Below, in pieces: positions 17,871 to 27,149 of a stretch of DNA of 64,000 nt. This DNA is from Kroppenstedtia guangzhouensis. Its GTDB lineage: Bacteria > Bacillota > Bacilli > Thermoactinomycetales > DSM-45169. The translations under genes and the position numbers were made by a program. Position 1 is the first letter of the stretch; each line of letters begins with the position of its first letter. The notes under the pieces were generated by a model that was not told the origin of the DNA, searched no databases, and was given only the letters and a program-made list of their open reading frames with translations. The stretch spans positions 1 to 64,000 of the forward strand of contig NZ_BMEX01000005.1 of assembly GCF_014637345.1 (NCBI RefSeq), written 5' to 3'.

Positions 17871-18215
17871 TTGACAATGTATGGAGACAGACGTTGTAAC
17901 CTGTTCACCTGTTTTTTCCTCATTTGGGTTCTGCTTATCACTGCCATAACACCATTATATATCGAAGAAGATCGTCCTCTCCTGAAAGAATCCCCGATAC
18001 TTTCCTCATTAAAGCTTGGTTACCAGGTTGTGGGCAACCGATTGAAGTCGCCGGTCAAAATGAAATGGATCAAAAAACCGGTGTCCTATGTGTGCATTTA
18101 TCCTGTTATTTTGATCATACTCACATTTCCCACCGTTTTCGTCACAGATCTCATCGTGATCTGGATGAAACGTTTGTTTCTCATGCCTACCAAATTCACC
18201 TCCACTTTCGTGTAA
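17871..18215 (+). CDS. hypothetical membrane protein
   Basis: This encodes about 114 residues from a TTG eight bases after GAGGAGG (an ATG two codons on is an alternative). Two hydrophobic segments (about residues 10-28 and 68-95) are separated by a basic stretch. The family is not recognised. It lies 200 bases upstream of a truncated khtT on the same strand. In Bacillus khtT is preceded by the small gene khtS, but no clear similarity to KhtS was seen. Confidence 0.4.
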   Translation: MTMYGDRRCNLFTCFFLIWVLLITAITPLYIEEDRPLLKESPILSSLKLGYQVVGNRLKSPVKMKWIKKPVSYVCIYPVILIILTFPTVFVTDLIVIWMKRLFLMPTKFTSTFV

Positions 18216-18419
18216 TTTCCCGGTCCATCTGTTCCTTCCCAATTCGCTTGATTTTCCCATATGGTATGGGTTCAACTGTCTAACCGGAATACAGACCATG
18301 TTTGGGGTATACTACGAATCCGGGATATGGCGATGATTAATATCCTGATACGATTTGGTTGTAGTACCTCTACTTGACATCTGAGAACTGCTGCAATCCA
18401 AAGACGGAGGGGATTCAAT

Positions 18420-18803
18420 TTGAATATTGGGGAAACAGACTTGCCGGGAATTGGGCGTAAGTTTGAAGTGTCCGCCCGAAGTGGCGATCAAATGGTCATC
18501 ATTATTCATGATGACGGAAGGCGTGAACTGTACCGAAAAAATCCCGATGATCCCGATGAAAGTATCTCCATCGCGACATTTGATGATGACGAAGCGAGGC
18601 ACCTCGCTGGGATCATTGGCGGAATGACCTATAAACCGAAGGCACTTGAAACGATCGAGGTCGCCCTCGACGACCTGGTCATCGAATGGTTCAAACTTGA
18701 ATCAGATGCGAGATGTATCGGCAACACGATCGGCAATCTGAAGGTTCGCGAGATGACGGGCGCCACCATCATCGCGGTGATCGATAAAGGACATCAAAAA
18801 CAT
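18420..18803 (+). pseudogene. khtT: K+/H+ antiporter regulatory subunit KhtT, 3' end missing
   Basis: The TTG start has GGAGGGG upstream. About 128 residues match KhtT (LPGIGRKFE..., [27 protein letters not shown]), which is normally about 165 residues: an N-terminal domain and then a TrkA-C (RCK_C) ligand-binding domain. The match stops inside the RCK_C domain at about 18803, where sequence of a sugar-binding protein in opposite orientation begins. The frame stops at 18824. The membrane partner khtU is absent. In Bacillus KhtTU exports K+ and KhtT binds c-di-AMP. This copy is very probably non-functional. Confidence 0.85.
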
Positions 18804-19328
18804 CTGCGGTTTTTCCGGGTCTAAGCCCACTTCCTTGAAATGATCTTTGTTGTAAAACAAAAGTCTCGCATCAGAATCCATCGGCAAACCGTACAATTTC
18901 CCCTTGTACCTGGCCTCATCGATCGCATAATCATAGTAGGAGTCGTCATCAATGCCGGCTTTCTCCACCCGCTCGGTGATCTCTGTCAATGACCCCTGAG
19001 CCGCCCATGAACCGATTTCAAAGCGGTCAAAGTAGGCCACATCTGGTGGATGTCCACCTGCGATCGCCGCCAACAGCTTCTCATTCTGGCCTTCCCCTTG
19101 TTGCGCAATATAGACGGCTTCCACCTTTTTTTTCGGATTTTTTTCATTATATCGCTTTACGATTTCTTCCAGCGCATCCTTCTCCACATCTGTCGTCCCA
19201 TGCCAAAAGGTGATTACCTCATCCTTGCTCGTTCCACCGTCTCCGAATAAAGAACAACCAACGGCAACTGTGGACAAAGCAGTAATCACCACCAGCGACA
19301 ACCAACCTCTTCCTTTTATCCCACCCAT
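18804..19328 (-). pseudogene. sugar ABC transporter solute-binding lipoprotein, 3' part missing
   Basis: A signal peptide with lipobox (STVAVGC, Cys near residue 25) is followed by the N-terminal lobe of a family 1 extracellular binding protein (ITFWHGTT, VEAVYIAQQGEGQNEKLLAAIAGGHPPDVAYFD split here only for length, GKLYGLPMDSDARLLFYNK). The match ends at GLDPEKP, about 175 residues of a usual 400 or more, exactly where inverted khtT sequence starts. The permease genes normally downstream are absent. It follows a FadR-type regulator on the same strand, which probably once controlled a sugar-acid uptake operon. Confidence 0.85.
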
Positions 19329-19405
19329 GGCGGAACACTTTAGATATTTTTTTATTCAGGTATTGGTTTTGGACCTACTCTTTGTGAAACCTCCAATTTT
19401 TTGAT

Positions 19406-20137
19406 TCAGTTGGAACCCCTTGATTCCGGGGGTATGGAAACCCTTCCCTCAAAATCGACACGATGGATGGCCTGTTCCACCACATCGAGCAGTTTGGAAA
19501 ACTCTTTCATCGCCTGTTGCTGATCCCTCTCTTTCAATGCTTTCAGTAACGTGACGTGATAGGGAAAGGAGTTGTCAAAGATGGACTCAATGCCAAAGGG
19601 ATTCTTCCAAAATTCATCAAGGTTGTCGCGGATGGAATGAATGATTCCCTCCAAGATGACATTTTGGGAGGCCCGGTACAACACTTGGTGGAAGGAGGCA
19701 TCCGCCTGCGACGCTTCATTCCTTTTCCCGGTCTCCAGGAAGTGTTGATAGCGATCCAAGCAAGCTTCCATCTCTTCCAATTGCTCGCTTGTTATACGTT
19801 CAACCGCCAATTCCACCGCTTTTCCTTCCAGTGCACGGCGCACTTCACTCATCTGCAACAGGAAGCTCTTTTCATTCTCAATATTGATTTTCGCTTCAAT
19901 CCGGTACACATTGGCATCTTTGACGAAGATGCCCTTGCCGTTGATCACCTGGATTACTTCGATCGCTTCCAGAAATCGCAGTCCCTCCCGGAGGGAAGAA
20001 CGACCGACGTTCATCTGTTTCACCAAACTTTCAACCGAAGGCAGCTTGTCCCCCTCCTGCAGGCGCTGGTTCTTTATATAATCTTTGATTTCATCGGCGA
20101 TCATTTTGCTCAATGACACTTTTTTAATTGTACGCAT
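19406..20137 (-). CDS. FadR-subfamily GntR transcriptional regulator
   Basis: This encodes 243 residues. The start at 20137 (MRTIKK) is preferred because AGGAG lies six bases upstream. An ATG two codons earlier touches that site. Residues 8-70 form a winged HTH (LPSVESLVKQMNVGRSSLREGLRFLEA). Residues 90-225 form an FCD-type helical ligand domain, with the His in SFHQVLYRA and in SFPYHVTLL expected to bind a metal and a carboxylate ligand. It sits 77 bases upstream of the truncated sugar-binding lipoprotein gene and was probably its local regulator. The ligand is unknown. Confidence 0.85.
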   Translation of the reverse strand: MRTIKKVSLSKMIADEIKDYIKNQRLQEGDKLPSVESLVKQMNVGRSSLREGLRFLEAIEVIQVINGKGIFVKDANVYRIEAKINIENEKSFLLQMSEVRRALEGKAVELAVERITSEQLEEMEACLDRYQHFLETGKRNEASQADASFHQVLYRASQNVILEGIIHSIRDNLDEFWKNPFGIESIFDNSFPYHVTLLKALKERDQQQAMKEFSKLLDVVEQAIHRVDFEGRVSIPPESRGSN

Positions 20138-20445
20138 CTCCATCTCCTAACCTATGACTTATATAAACCGATATTCCTAACTACCTGTATGATGGGTATA
20201 GTATATTTTGAATATTCGGTGCCCGTCAAGTCCGTTCGGGTAAAATATGAAAAGACGCTTCCTGATCGGAATCGCCAAATAAATGCAAGAATAAGAGGTT
20301 CCGGGAAAATGCTCTGCTCAAAAATGATCCGAACAAAGATGTTTTCATCTTGGCCAGCTTGTGATTACTCCAGGCATAGTACTTATGTTTCTTCACCGAT
20401 ATTATGTTTTGCTTTGCCACAGGGCTGTTGATTGACCAGAAAATG

Positions 20446-20640
20446 GGCGGCGGAAGGGAGTCGTGTGCTGCCAAAGCGACCTTTGTACCACAGGCACTAC
20501 AATCCCAGTGGGCTGAAGCCCTGGATGAAGGTTGCCTACCCAGCGGAGAATCTGAAGAGAGGGCGTTTAGGGGCAACATTCTTCCTTGTGTTGCTTCCGT
20601 AAGGCTTTGCCCCTGCCCGAACGGAAGATTTGGTCTGTAA
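20446..20640. repeat. family B palindromic repeat, second copy
   Basis: It shares ordered blocks with 7757-7905 and has an extra 40-base insert after the GCGACCTTT block. It fills most of the 530-base gap between the GntR gene and the decayed regulator. Nothing else is seen in that gap. Confidence 0.7.
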
Positions 20641-20675
20641 TATAACGCAGCCGTCTTAAGGTACATCGACGTTTA

Positions 20676-21107
20676 TTGGATCTGTTGAATCAATTTCTAA
20701 AAAATGAATCCATATTAAGCCGGTCCATTCTTTCCAGGGCACTGGGTGTCTCAACAAAAACGATCCAAAAGGATACCTTGTTCCTGCAGGATATAAATCT
20801 ACAAAGTCAAGGGGCTGCGTTTACCCGAAGGCGCACCAAAGCTGTCCCACAGGGACTGTCCGACTCAACCCCTCCTGCCACAGGCAGAGGCCAAGTTTTC
20901 GGGCAGGCCCCCTCCTATCGAACCCGAGGGGTTTTCAGACTTCCAAGGGTTCATCTTCAACTTTCATGCCTTAAGATCCTGCAAAGCCCCTCCCCTGTCG
21001 GGGAAACCGCATCTGCTGTTTATGACCTGCTTTCATCACCGAACCTGCTTGATCTCACAGGGGAGAGATTCCGGCATTGTTCACAGGAATATCAATCTTG
21101 CCGGTAG
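20676..21107 (+). pseudogene. decayed HTH transcriptional regulator (BglG/MtlR-like N-terminus)
   Basis: The first 50 residues form an HTH_11-type domain (SILSRALGVSTKTIQKDT), as at the N-terminus of PRD-containing regulators. After IN-LQSQG the reading loses protein character. A different frame (GLRLPEGAPK, reminiscent of the usual continuation) takes over, so a frameshift is likely. No ribosome binding site is seen. The ligand and PRD domains are missing. Confidence 0.5.
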
Positions 21108-21258
21108 ATTCCTTTAATTTCAATAAATGCTCCCAACCGGTTTCGGGATGAGACATTAAAAAATAAACGGGACAAGGTTCCCGTCGAACTTATTCCCACC
21201 GTTTCATGATGTTCCCCCACAAAGATTTTGTACAAGGGGGTTGGTTTACGGAAAAAGA

Positions 21259-21307
21259 AAAATAAAAACGCCACATTCCAGACTTATTGCCTGAAATGTG
21301 GCGTTTA
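21259..21307 (-). terminator. rho-independent terminator of the ssrA-tRNA unit
   Basis: On the minus strand AAACGCCACATTTCAG pairs with CTGGAATGTGGCGTTT and runs into TTTTATTTTTC. It lies about 55 bases after the tRNA-Thr 3' end. Confidence 0.85.
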
Positions 21308-21361
21308 GCGGTCTTGGAACCGCTGACCTAATGCCCCGTATCTTGTTGCATAGAATGCGAT

Positions 21362-21437
21362 TGGTGCTGATGGAGGGATTCGAACCCCCGACCCCTTCAT
21401 TACGAGTGAAGTGCTCTGCCAGCTGAGCTACATCAGC
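21362..21437 (-). tRNA. tRNA-Thr (anticodon CGT)
   Basis: This is a 76-base cloverleaf with encoded CCA: acceptor GCTGATG/CATCAGC, D arm GCTC/GAGC, anticodon stem CTTCA/TGAAG with loop CTCGTAA, T arm with GTTCGAATC. It reads ACG codons. It directly follows tmRNA and is probably transcribed with it. Confidence 0.95.
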
Positions 21438-21450
21438 AAAAATATGATAT

Positions 21451-21821
21451 TGGTGGAGGCGAGCGGATTCGAACCGCTGTCCGAAGACATCGCCACATCG
21501 GATTCTCCGAGCGCAGTCGCTGTATTCAGGATTCGCACCCCGGATTGCCCAAGCGACAGGCGTTCCGGAATGCTAGCTGCATTGGGTTCGCTTTCCGGTC
21601 AGCAGCGGATCCGGTCAGCTAGCCCGCTGAAATTATGAGACCCGAATACTCCACACGGGCGATGGAGTAACGGATCCTGGCCGGCTTTGAATTAAGCAGC
21701 CAGAGCGTAGTTTTCTTGTTTGCCAGTTAAATTTAGGCAATCTGCGTTTTTGACGAAGGACGCAGCCCCACGGCTCGCTACCGACGCTCGAACTGTCCCC
21801 GTCGAGTCCCAAAACGCCCCC
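21451..21821 (-). ncRNA. ssrA: transfer-messenger RNA (tmRNA)
   Basis: It is about 371 bases. The 5' end GGGGGCG pairs with CGCCTCC before the encoded 3' CCA, giving the tRNA-like end with the T arm GGTTCGAATCC. The internal reading frame ends in GKQENYALAA-stop, the degradation tag with the usual ALAA terminus. tmRNA with SmpB rescues ribosomes stalled on broken mRNA and tags the product for ClpXP. It lies downstream of smpB and rnr, the standard Firmicute arrangement. Confidence 0.95.
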
Positions 21822-21859
21822 GGATGGACTGGTTTGGTTTGCAAGCGTCAACGTCAACT

Positions 21860-21888
21860 ATTATAACCCTTGACCCGCTTCCTTGTAA
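21860..21888 (-). promoter_or_regulatory. sigma-A promoter of ssrA
   Basis: On the minus strand TTTACA (21883-21888) and TATAAT (21860-21865) are separated by 17 bases. They lie about 38 bases upstream of the mature 5' end, leaving a short leader for processing. Confidence 0.75.
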
Positions 21889-21932
21889 AGAGTTTTCCTG
21901 AGGAATCCCGTCGGAAGTTTCAACCGGCAGGG

Positions 21933-22400
21933 TCACCCCAACACCCTCTGTTTCAGCTGACGGCGGATTTCCCGGTCTGCATCCCGCTTGGCGACGGCTT
22001 CCCGCTTATCGTGCAGTTTCTTTCCTTTGGCCAACGCCAACTGAATCTTGGCGTAGCCATTGCGGAGATGAAGATCCAGGGGGACCAGGGTAAATCCTTT
22101 CTGCTTTGTCAGTCCGATCAGCTTGTTGATCTCCCCTTTGTGCAACAGGAGTTTCCGGGTTCGGGTGGGATCATGGTTGAACCGGTTGCCCTGTTCAAAG
22201 GGGCTGATATGCATGTTGACCAAGTAGACCTCTCCGTCATTGATCAGGGCATAGCTGTCCTTCAGGTTGACCCGCCCCTGACGAATCGATTTGATCTCCG
22301 TCCCCGTGAGCACGATGCCCGCTTCGTAGGTGTCTTCCACATGGTACTCATGATGGGCTTTTCGGTTCCGGGCCACCACTTTCACTCCGCCCTTCGGCAT
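21933..22400 (-). CDS. smpB: SsrA-binding protein SmpB
   Basis: This encodes 155 residues with the family beta-barrel ([32 protein letters not shown]) and the basic C-terminal tail ([15 protein letters not shown]) that enters the empty mRNA channel. A GGAGG site lies 7-8 bases before the ATG. SmpB brings alanyl-tmRNA to stalled ribosomes. ssrA lies just downstream and rnr upstream. The length is normal and nothing is odd. Confidence 0.97.
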   Translation of the reverse strand: MPKGGVKVVARNRKAHHEYHVEDTYEAGIVLTGTEIKSIRQGRVNLKDSYALINDGEVYLVNMHISPFEQGNRFNHDPTRTRKLLLHKGEINKLIGLTKQKGFTLVPLDLHLRNGYAKIQLALAKGKKLHDKREAVAKRDADREIRRQLKQRVLG

Positions 22401-22482
22401 CGTGTCCCACCTCCGTTGCTAAAATATTGCAACCTATAGTATACCAACAACAGAAGGTGGGTGTCAATGGAAATTTCCTGTC

Positions 22483-24780
22483 TCATCCTTTTCGCCTGTG
22501 TCGGCTGCCTTTAAACCCCTTCTCTTTGTTTTTCCTTCGGCGACCGGTGGATGATTTCCTGGCCGCTGACGAAACGGTATGGGCGGTTGCCGTTTTCTTC
22601 GTTTTTTTGACCTTGAATTCGGTTGGATCAGCAGTTGTGGCATCAGGCGAGATAGAATCCTCTTTCTCCGTAAATTCAAAGTCGACTTTGTGCTCATCCA
22701 GGTTGACCCCGGTCACCCTGACCTCCACCCGGTCCCCGATATTGTACTCTTTTCCGGTCCGTTCGCCAATCAAAGACATGGTGTACTCGTTGAAATGGTA
22801 GTAATCATCGGTCATATAACTGACATGGACCAATCCTTCCACGGTGTTTTCCAGTTCGACAAAGACACCGAAGGAGGTGACACTGCTGATCGTTCCCTTG
22901 AATGTCTGTCCCACCTTGTCCATCATAAACTCGGCTTTCTTCAGATCATCGGTTTCCCTCTCGGCGTCAATGGCGATCCGCTCCCGGTCCGAGGTGTGGT
23001 CCGCCGCCGTCGGCAACCATTCCTTGAAATGACCCCGCCGCTTGTCCGGCAATTTCCCCTTGTTTTCCCACACTTCCCGGATGATCCGGTGGATCGCCAG
23101 ATCGGGATAGCGGCGGATGGGCGAGGTGAAATGGGAGTAATACTTGGCTGCCAAACCGAAGTGGCCGAGACATTCCGATGAGTATTTGGCCTGTTGCATC
23201 GAGCGCAACATCACCCTGCTGACCACCGGCTCTTCCGGTTCCCCCTTGATTTCTTCCAGCAACTGCTGCAAGGCGCGGGGTTTGATCCGATCTGTTTTTC
23301 CCCGAACGGAATAGCCAAACCGGGTGATAAACTCAAAGAAGGATTGCAGTTTTTCCGGGTTGGGACGTTCGTGAATCCGGTACATGAAGGGAATCTTCAG
23401 CTGAAAAAAATGCTCCGAGACCGTTTCGTTGGCTGCCAACATAAACTCCTCAATCATCTGTTCCGCCACGGTTCGGGGTTTTTTTTCGATCTCCACCGGC
23501 TTTCCCTGTGGATCCACCCGGATCTTGGCCTCGGGAAAATCAAAATCGATCGCTCCCCGGGCCATGCGCCGCTGCCGCAGAGTTTCCGCCAGACGGGCCA
23601 TCAGGCGAAAATCTTTCACCAAAGGCTGATAACGCTGGATCAACTCCGGGTCTTCATCCGTCAGAATCCGCTTCACATCATGATAGGTCATCCGTTCGTC
23701 GGTTTGGATCACACTGGGGTAGATCTCGTGATGGATCAGATTCCCTTGACCGTCCAGTTCCATATCACAGGTCATCGTGAGGCGGTCCACCCTTGGATTC
23801 AGACTGCAGATCCCGTTGGACAAGCGTTTGGGAAGCATGGGAATCACCCGGTCCACCAGATAAACACTGTTTCCCCGATGATACGCCTCCCGGTCCAGCG
23901 CACTGCCTTCTTTTACGTAATAACTGACATCGGCGATATGAACACCCAGTCGGATGTTGCCATTGTCCAACTGTTCCACGGAGACGGCGTCATCCAAATC
24001 CTTGGCGTCCTCCCCGTCGATGGTCACCATGCGCCGCCCGCGAAGATCCCGGCGCCCACGGATCTCCCCCGCAGTGACGGAATCCGGAACGGCTTCGGCC
24101 TCCTTGATCACTTCTTCGGGAAATTCCTCCGGCAGATGATATTTGCGGATAATCGACAGAATATCGACCCCAGGATCGTCTTTATGCCCGAGAACCTCCT
24201 TCACTCTACCTTCGGCACTGCGGCGCCCTTCGGGATAGCCGGTCAGCTCCACCACCACTTTGTCCCCTTCTTTGGCGCTGCCTTTGGCTTCCTTGGGAAT
24301 AAATATATCGGATGACAGACGTTTGTCATCGGGAATGACAAAGCCAAAATGTTTGGAGGCGGTGTAAGTGCCGACCGCTTCCGTCCGACTCCGCTTCAGA
24401 ATACGGACGATTTCCCCTTCCGGTCTCATTCCCTCCTTTTTATATCTCTCCACTCGGGCCAACACAAAGTCCCCATCCATCGCTCCGTTCATATCTGTCC
24501 CGTGGATAAAGACATCCTGTTCATAGGGAAAATCCGCATCGGGGATAACAAAACCAAATCCTTTGGCATTTCCCTGCAAGCGCCCGCGAACCAGGTTGAG
24601 GCGCTCCGGCGCTCCGTAGCGGTTGGTTCGGGTGCGGACGATCTTCCCCGCCGCCTCCATCTGATCCAGGATGCCGATAAATACATCCCACTCCAAATCG
24701 GTAAAGGATTGGTGCAACTCTTCGGCAGTCAGGGGTTTGTATGCATTTTTTCTCATGAATTTCAGAATTTCCGGTTCCAC
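22483..24780 (-). CDS. rnr: ribonuclease R (RNB-family 3'-5' exoribonuclease)
   Basis: This encodes 765 residues from GTG with an AAAGGAG site. It has an N-terminal winged helix (about 1-70), two cold-shock domains (about 70-220), the RNB catalytic domain starting near 250 with IDGEDAKDLDDA (the metal-binding Asp residues), an S1 domain at about 627-705, and a lysine/arginine-rich tail of about 40 residues. It degrades structured RNA and, with SmpB/tmRNA, the faulty mRNAs of stalled ribosomes. The long basic tail is typical. Confidence 0.96.
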   Translation of the reverse strand: MEPEILKFMRKNAYKPLTAEELHQSFTDLEWDVFIGILDQMEAAGKIVRTRTNRYGAPERLNLVRGRLQGNAKGFGFVIPDADFPYEQDVFIHGTDMNGAMDGDFVLARVERYKKEGMRPEGEIVRILKRSRTEAVGTYTASKHFGFVIPDDKRLSSDIFIPKEAKGSAKEGDKVVVELTGYPEGRRSAEGRVKEVLGHKDDPGVDILSIIRKYHLPEEFPEEVIKEAEAVPDSVTAGEIRGRRDLRGRRMVTIDGEDAKDLDDAVSVEQLDNGNIRLGVHIADVSYYVKEGSALDREAYHRGNSVYLVDRVIPMLPKRLSNGICSLNPRVDRLTMTCDMELDGQGNLIHHEIYPSVIQTDERMTYHDVKRILTDEDPELIQRYQPLVKDFRLMARLAETLRQRRMARGAIDFDFPEAKIRVDPQGKPVEIEKKPRTVAEQMIEEFMLAANETVSEHFFQLKIPFMYRIHERPNPEKLQSFFEFITRFGYSVRGKTDRIKPRALQQLLEEIKGEPEEPVVSRVMLRSMQQAKYSSECLGHFGLAAKYYSHFTSPIRRYPDLAIHRIIREVWENKGKLPDKRRGHFKEWLPTAADHTSDRERIAIDAERETDDLKKAEFMMDKVGQTFKGTISSVTSFGVFVELENTVEGLVHVSYMTDDYYHFNEYTMSLIGERTGKEYNIGDRVEVRVTGVNLDEHKVDFEFTEKEDSISPDATTADPTEFKVKKTKKTATAHTVSSAARKSSTGRRRKNKEKGFKGSRHRRKG

Positions 24781-24815
24781 CAGTTTAAATCTCCTTTCCC
24801 TCCATGAGGGCCAGT

Positions 24816-25577
24816 TCAGCGGTCATCTTCAGCGGTCACCCGGCCGGCGAATGCGTCAATTTCCTTGAACAGGCGTTCCCTTTCTTTGTCCAAAGTGATG
24901 ATGTGGCTCGATTTTTCATACCACTGAAGTTGCTTTTCCTTGGAGGAAATATGCTTGTATAAGTATTCGGCGCTTTTGGGATCCACCGTTTCGTCCAATT
25001 TGGACTGAATAATCAACGCTGGTGTTTCCACTTCAGGCAAATGTCGCCGTACATGGCGGATCAATCCGTTCAGACTGGAAATACATTTGATCGGAGTTCG
25101 GTCATAAGGAACCAAATGTTCCTCGATATGAGGGGGTTTGCCTCCACCCCGTTTATGATACCGCTGCACCCACCGGAAAGCACCCGCCAGATGATGACGT
25201 TTATCCCGAAGCCAAACCGGAGCGCAAAGAGGGACCACCCCCGCGAGAGGCCGGGTGCGGGCCAGATTGAGCACCAAAGCACCGCCCATGGACAACCCCA
25301 CGGCCAAGGCCTGCCGCACATTCCCCTCCTGCACCAACCGGTCATAGGCTATCAGTACACTCTGCCACCAATCCTGCCAGGTGGTCTTTTCCATCTCTTC
25401 GGGTGACGTTCCGTGTCCGGCCAGAAGCGGCGCATGGACGGTATATCCTTTCTCCTTCAAAAATTGTCCCAAAGGGCGCATCTCCGAAGGCGTCCCTGTA
25501 AAACCGTGCACCAACAGAATCCCCGTCTCTCCTCCCGGATAAAAAAAAGGATCCGGAGAACGGCGTTTCATCTTCAT
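24816..25577 (-). CDS. est: carboxylesterase of the Est30/YvaK type
   Basis: This encodes 253 residues. The start at 25577 is chosen to fit family length. The GGAGG upstream is rather far (about 14 bases), so the ATG two codons later is possible. It has an alpha/beta hydrolase fold: oxyanion region LLVHGFTGTP, nucleophile Ser96 in GLSMG, and then Asp in QSKLDETVDP and His in KSSHIITLD. It hydrolyses short-chain esters and is cytosolic (no signal peptide). It lies between secG and rnr, as in Bacillus and Geobacillus. Confidence 0.93.
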   Translation of the reverse strand: MKMKRRSPDPFFYPGGETGILLVHGFTGTPSEMRPLGQFLKEKGYTVHAPLLAGHGTSPEEMEKTTWQDWWQSVLIAYDRLVQEGNVRQALAVGLSMGGALVLNLARTRPLAGVVPLCAPVWLRDKRHHLAGAFRWVQRYHKRGGGKPPHIEEHLVPYDRTPIKCISSLNGLIRHVRRHLPEVETPALIIQSKLDETVDPKSAEYLYKHISSKEKQLQWYEKSSHIITLDKERERLFKEIDAFAGRVTAEDDR

Positions 25578-25814
25578 TCTCTTGTGTCGCCCCCTCCTGC
25601 TATTCAACCTGGCCGGACTCATCCCTTCCCATAATCTCAGTTTTTCCAACCCAGTCGATTTCGAACCGGTCCGGATAAAAAGGGGACTGGAATCCGGTCT
25701 GTTTTCAGGGTATCACAGATCAAAATCATTGTCTTGACCCGCTCCTCATCCATAAACACAGGGGATCCTTGGGTAATCTCAGGTCACCCGGAAAAATGGA
25801 TCAAACTTAGACCA
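25578..25814. other. intergenic region without recognised gene
   Basis: It is the upstream region of the esterase gene, where its promoter should lie. No RNA gene or protein was found. The inverted-repeat element at 25815 follows. Confidence 0.4.
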
Positions 25815-25984
25815 CTAGTACTGCTTTGAGTGTTGATGAATTTTACTCAAGAAAATGTCGAATGTTGTCCCAAGTCAATTGAAAACAGACGGTGATTCTG
25901 CATTTGGAGCTCGCTCCACACTCACAATACAGACTATGTTCGACATCAATTGCACTCTTTAAGTAAGGCTCAAGGTAGTACTAG
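25815..25984. repeat. 170-bp inverted-repeat element (MITE-like)
   Basis: Ends CTAGTACTGCTTTGAG and CTCAAGGTAGTACTAG are inverted repeats with two mismatches. Inside, ATGTCGAA near the left and TTCGACAT near the right pair as well. It has no coding potential. A partial end copy is near 4897-4911. The right end abuts the family A repeat at 25982. Confidence 0.6.
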
Positions 25985-26104
25985 AAGCTTTATGAAAAAC
26001 TCATCACAGGGAAGGTTGGGTTTCACATGGAGTGATTTTGGCAGTTAAAAACAACGAAAAGGTCATGTTCGGCCAACCCGGCCACCACAATTCACAACGC
26101 TTCC
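25982..26104. repeat. family A palindromic repeat, copy 2
   Basis: Ends TAGAAGCTTTATGA and TCACAACGCTTC. The interior GGTTGGGTTTCACATG, AGTGATTTTGGCAGTT and AACGAAAAGGTCAT is shared with the copies at 36873 and 46971. Confidence 0.8.
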
Positions 26105-26288
26105 GGCCCTGCTGCAACCTCTCTGCAAAAATTCTTGGCTGCCTTGATGTACCGACAGTGGTGACGGTTACATTCCGGACAGTTTCATTCTCCTGAGGCT
26201 CATGTTCTTTACCTTCTCTGACGCTCGCTTTCATCCCCATAGTCGAAAGCATGGGGTGATCCCAGCTTGCAAAAAAATATAAAAAACA

Positions 26289-26318
26289 AAAGAGGCAACT
26301 CCGAAGAGCTGCCTCTTT
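26289..26318 (-). terminator. rho-independent terminator of the 5S rRNA gene
   Basis: On the minus strand AAAGAGGCA-GCTCTTCGGAGT-TGCCTCTTTT is followed by GTTTTTT, directly after the 5S 3' end. Confidence 0.9.
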
Positions 26319-26436
<118 letters not shown>

Positions 26437-26443
26437 ACTTAAT

Positions 26444-26472
26444 ATAATAGCACGAACCCAACTTCTTGGCAA
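26444..26472 (-). promoter_or_regulatory. sigma-A promoter of the solitary 5S rRNA
   Basis: TTGCCA (26467-26472) and TATTAT (26444-26449) are 17 bases apart, with the mature 5S start about 8 bases downstream. Confidence 0.75.
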
Positions 26473-26667
26473 GGGTTTTTCCCGCTTTTTTCTCAAGGGA
26501 AATTTTATCGGGGACTTGGATTCCTCATATGACACGGAGTAATAACCAGATGCACGATTCTTCATCACCAAACCAACCTGGAGAAGCAAATCGACCGACA
26601 CACCCTGGTGATGGATCGAGAAGTCGCCCCCATTCCACAGCCCTGAAGAAAACCTCCGTGGACCATG

Positions 26668-26790
26668 TCATTTCTTTTTCTTCCCCGTATCCATTCCAAC
26701 TCCGAAGATGACTCCAAGAGCAATACCCAAAGCAAGATCGTCTAGGGCCAGGCCCAGCACCACCCCCAAGACGATTCCCATTCCTGTCAA
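26668..26790 (-). CDS. 40-residue glycine-rich membrane protein
   Basis: A TTG start lies 9-10 bases after GGAGGAG. The protein is a hydrophobic, glycine-zipper-like segment (GIVLGVVLGLALDD, LGIALGVIFGVG) followed by KKKK. Such short proteins occur in Bacillales but the function is unknown to me. It lies 15 bases after the secG stop, so it is probably co-transcribed with secG. Confidence 0.6.
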   Translation of the reverse strand: MTGMGIVLGVVLGLALDDLALGIALGVIFGVGMDTGKKKK

Positions 26791-26805
26791 AAGGGTCTCT
26801 CCTCC

Positions 26806-27036
26806 TCAGACGAAGAAAGCGGCGGTTAAGGTGAGGATCATGAACAGGACGGCCAAAGCCACAGTGATTTTCCCCAAGAGAGCATCCAGACCTCGAGCCT
26901 TGGTTTTTCCGATCAAATGTTCGGATGCCCCGCCGATGGCACCGGAAAGTCCTGCGCTCTTGCCCGACTGCAATAAAACCACAAGAATCAGTGCGACACA
27001 AACAATGCCCAACAAAATGTCGATGGCGAGTTTCAC
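26806..27036 (-). CDS. secG: preprotein translocase subunit SecG
   Basis: This encodes 76 residues and two membrane segments (about 3-23 and 53-75) with the conserved loop LVVLLQSGKSAGLSGAI. The start is GTG, with GGAGGTG about 12 bases upstream. SecG supports the SecYEG channel. The order secG-esterase-rnr-smpB is conserved in Bacillales, here interrupted by the 5S gene and repeats. Confidence 0.95.
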   Translation of the reverse strand: MKLAIDILLGIVCVALILVVLLQSGKSAGLSGAIGGASEHLIGKTKARGLDALLGKITVALAVLFMILTLTAAFFV

Positions 27037-27149
27037 AGTTATGGTACACCTCCGGTCGGGTGTTTCCCGTTCGATTTTTCACTGGTGTTAATGTATCACA
27101 ACCCACTACAGTTTTCAACAACAATGGCTCGACATCCGGGCATAAGAAT

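Noticed and set aside
21411-21857. Protein frames over the tRNA and tmRNA genes
   Set aside because: The region is fully explained by tRNA-Thr and ssrA structure and the tag-encoding frame.
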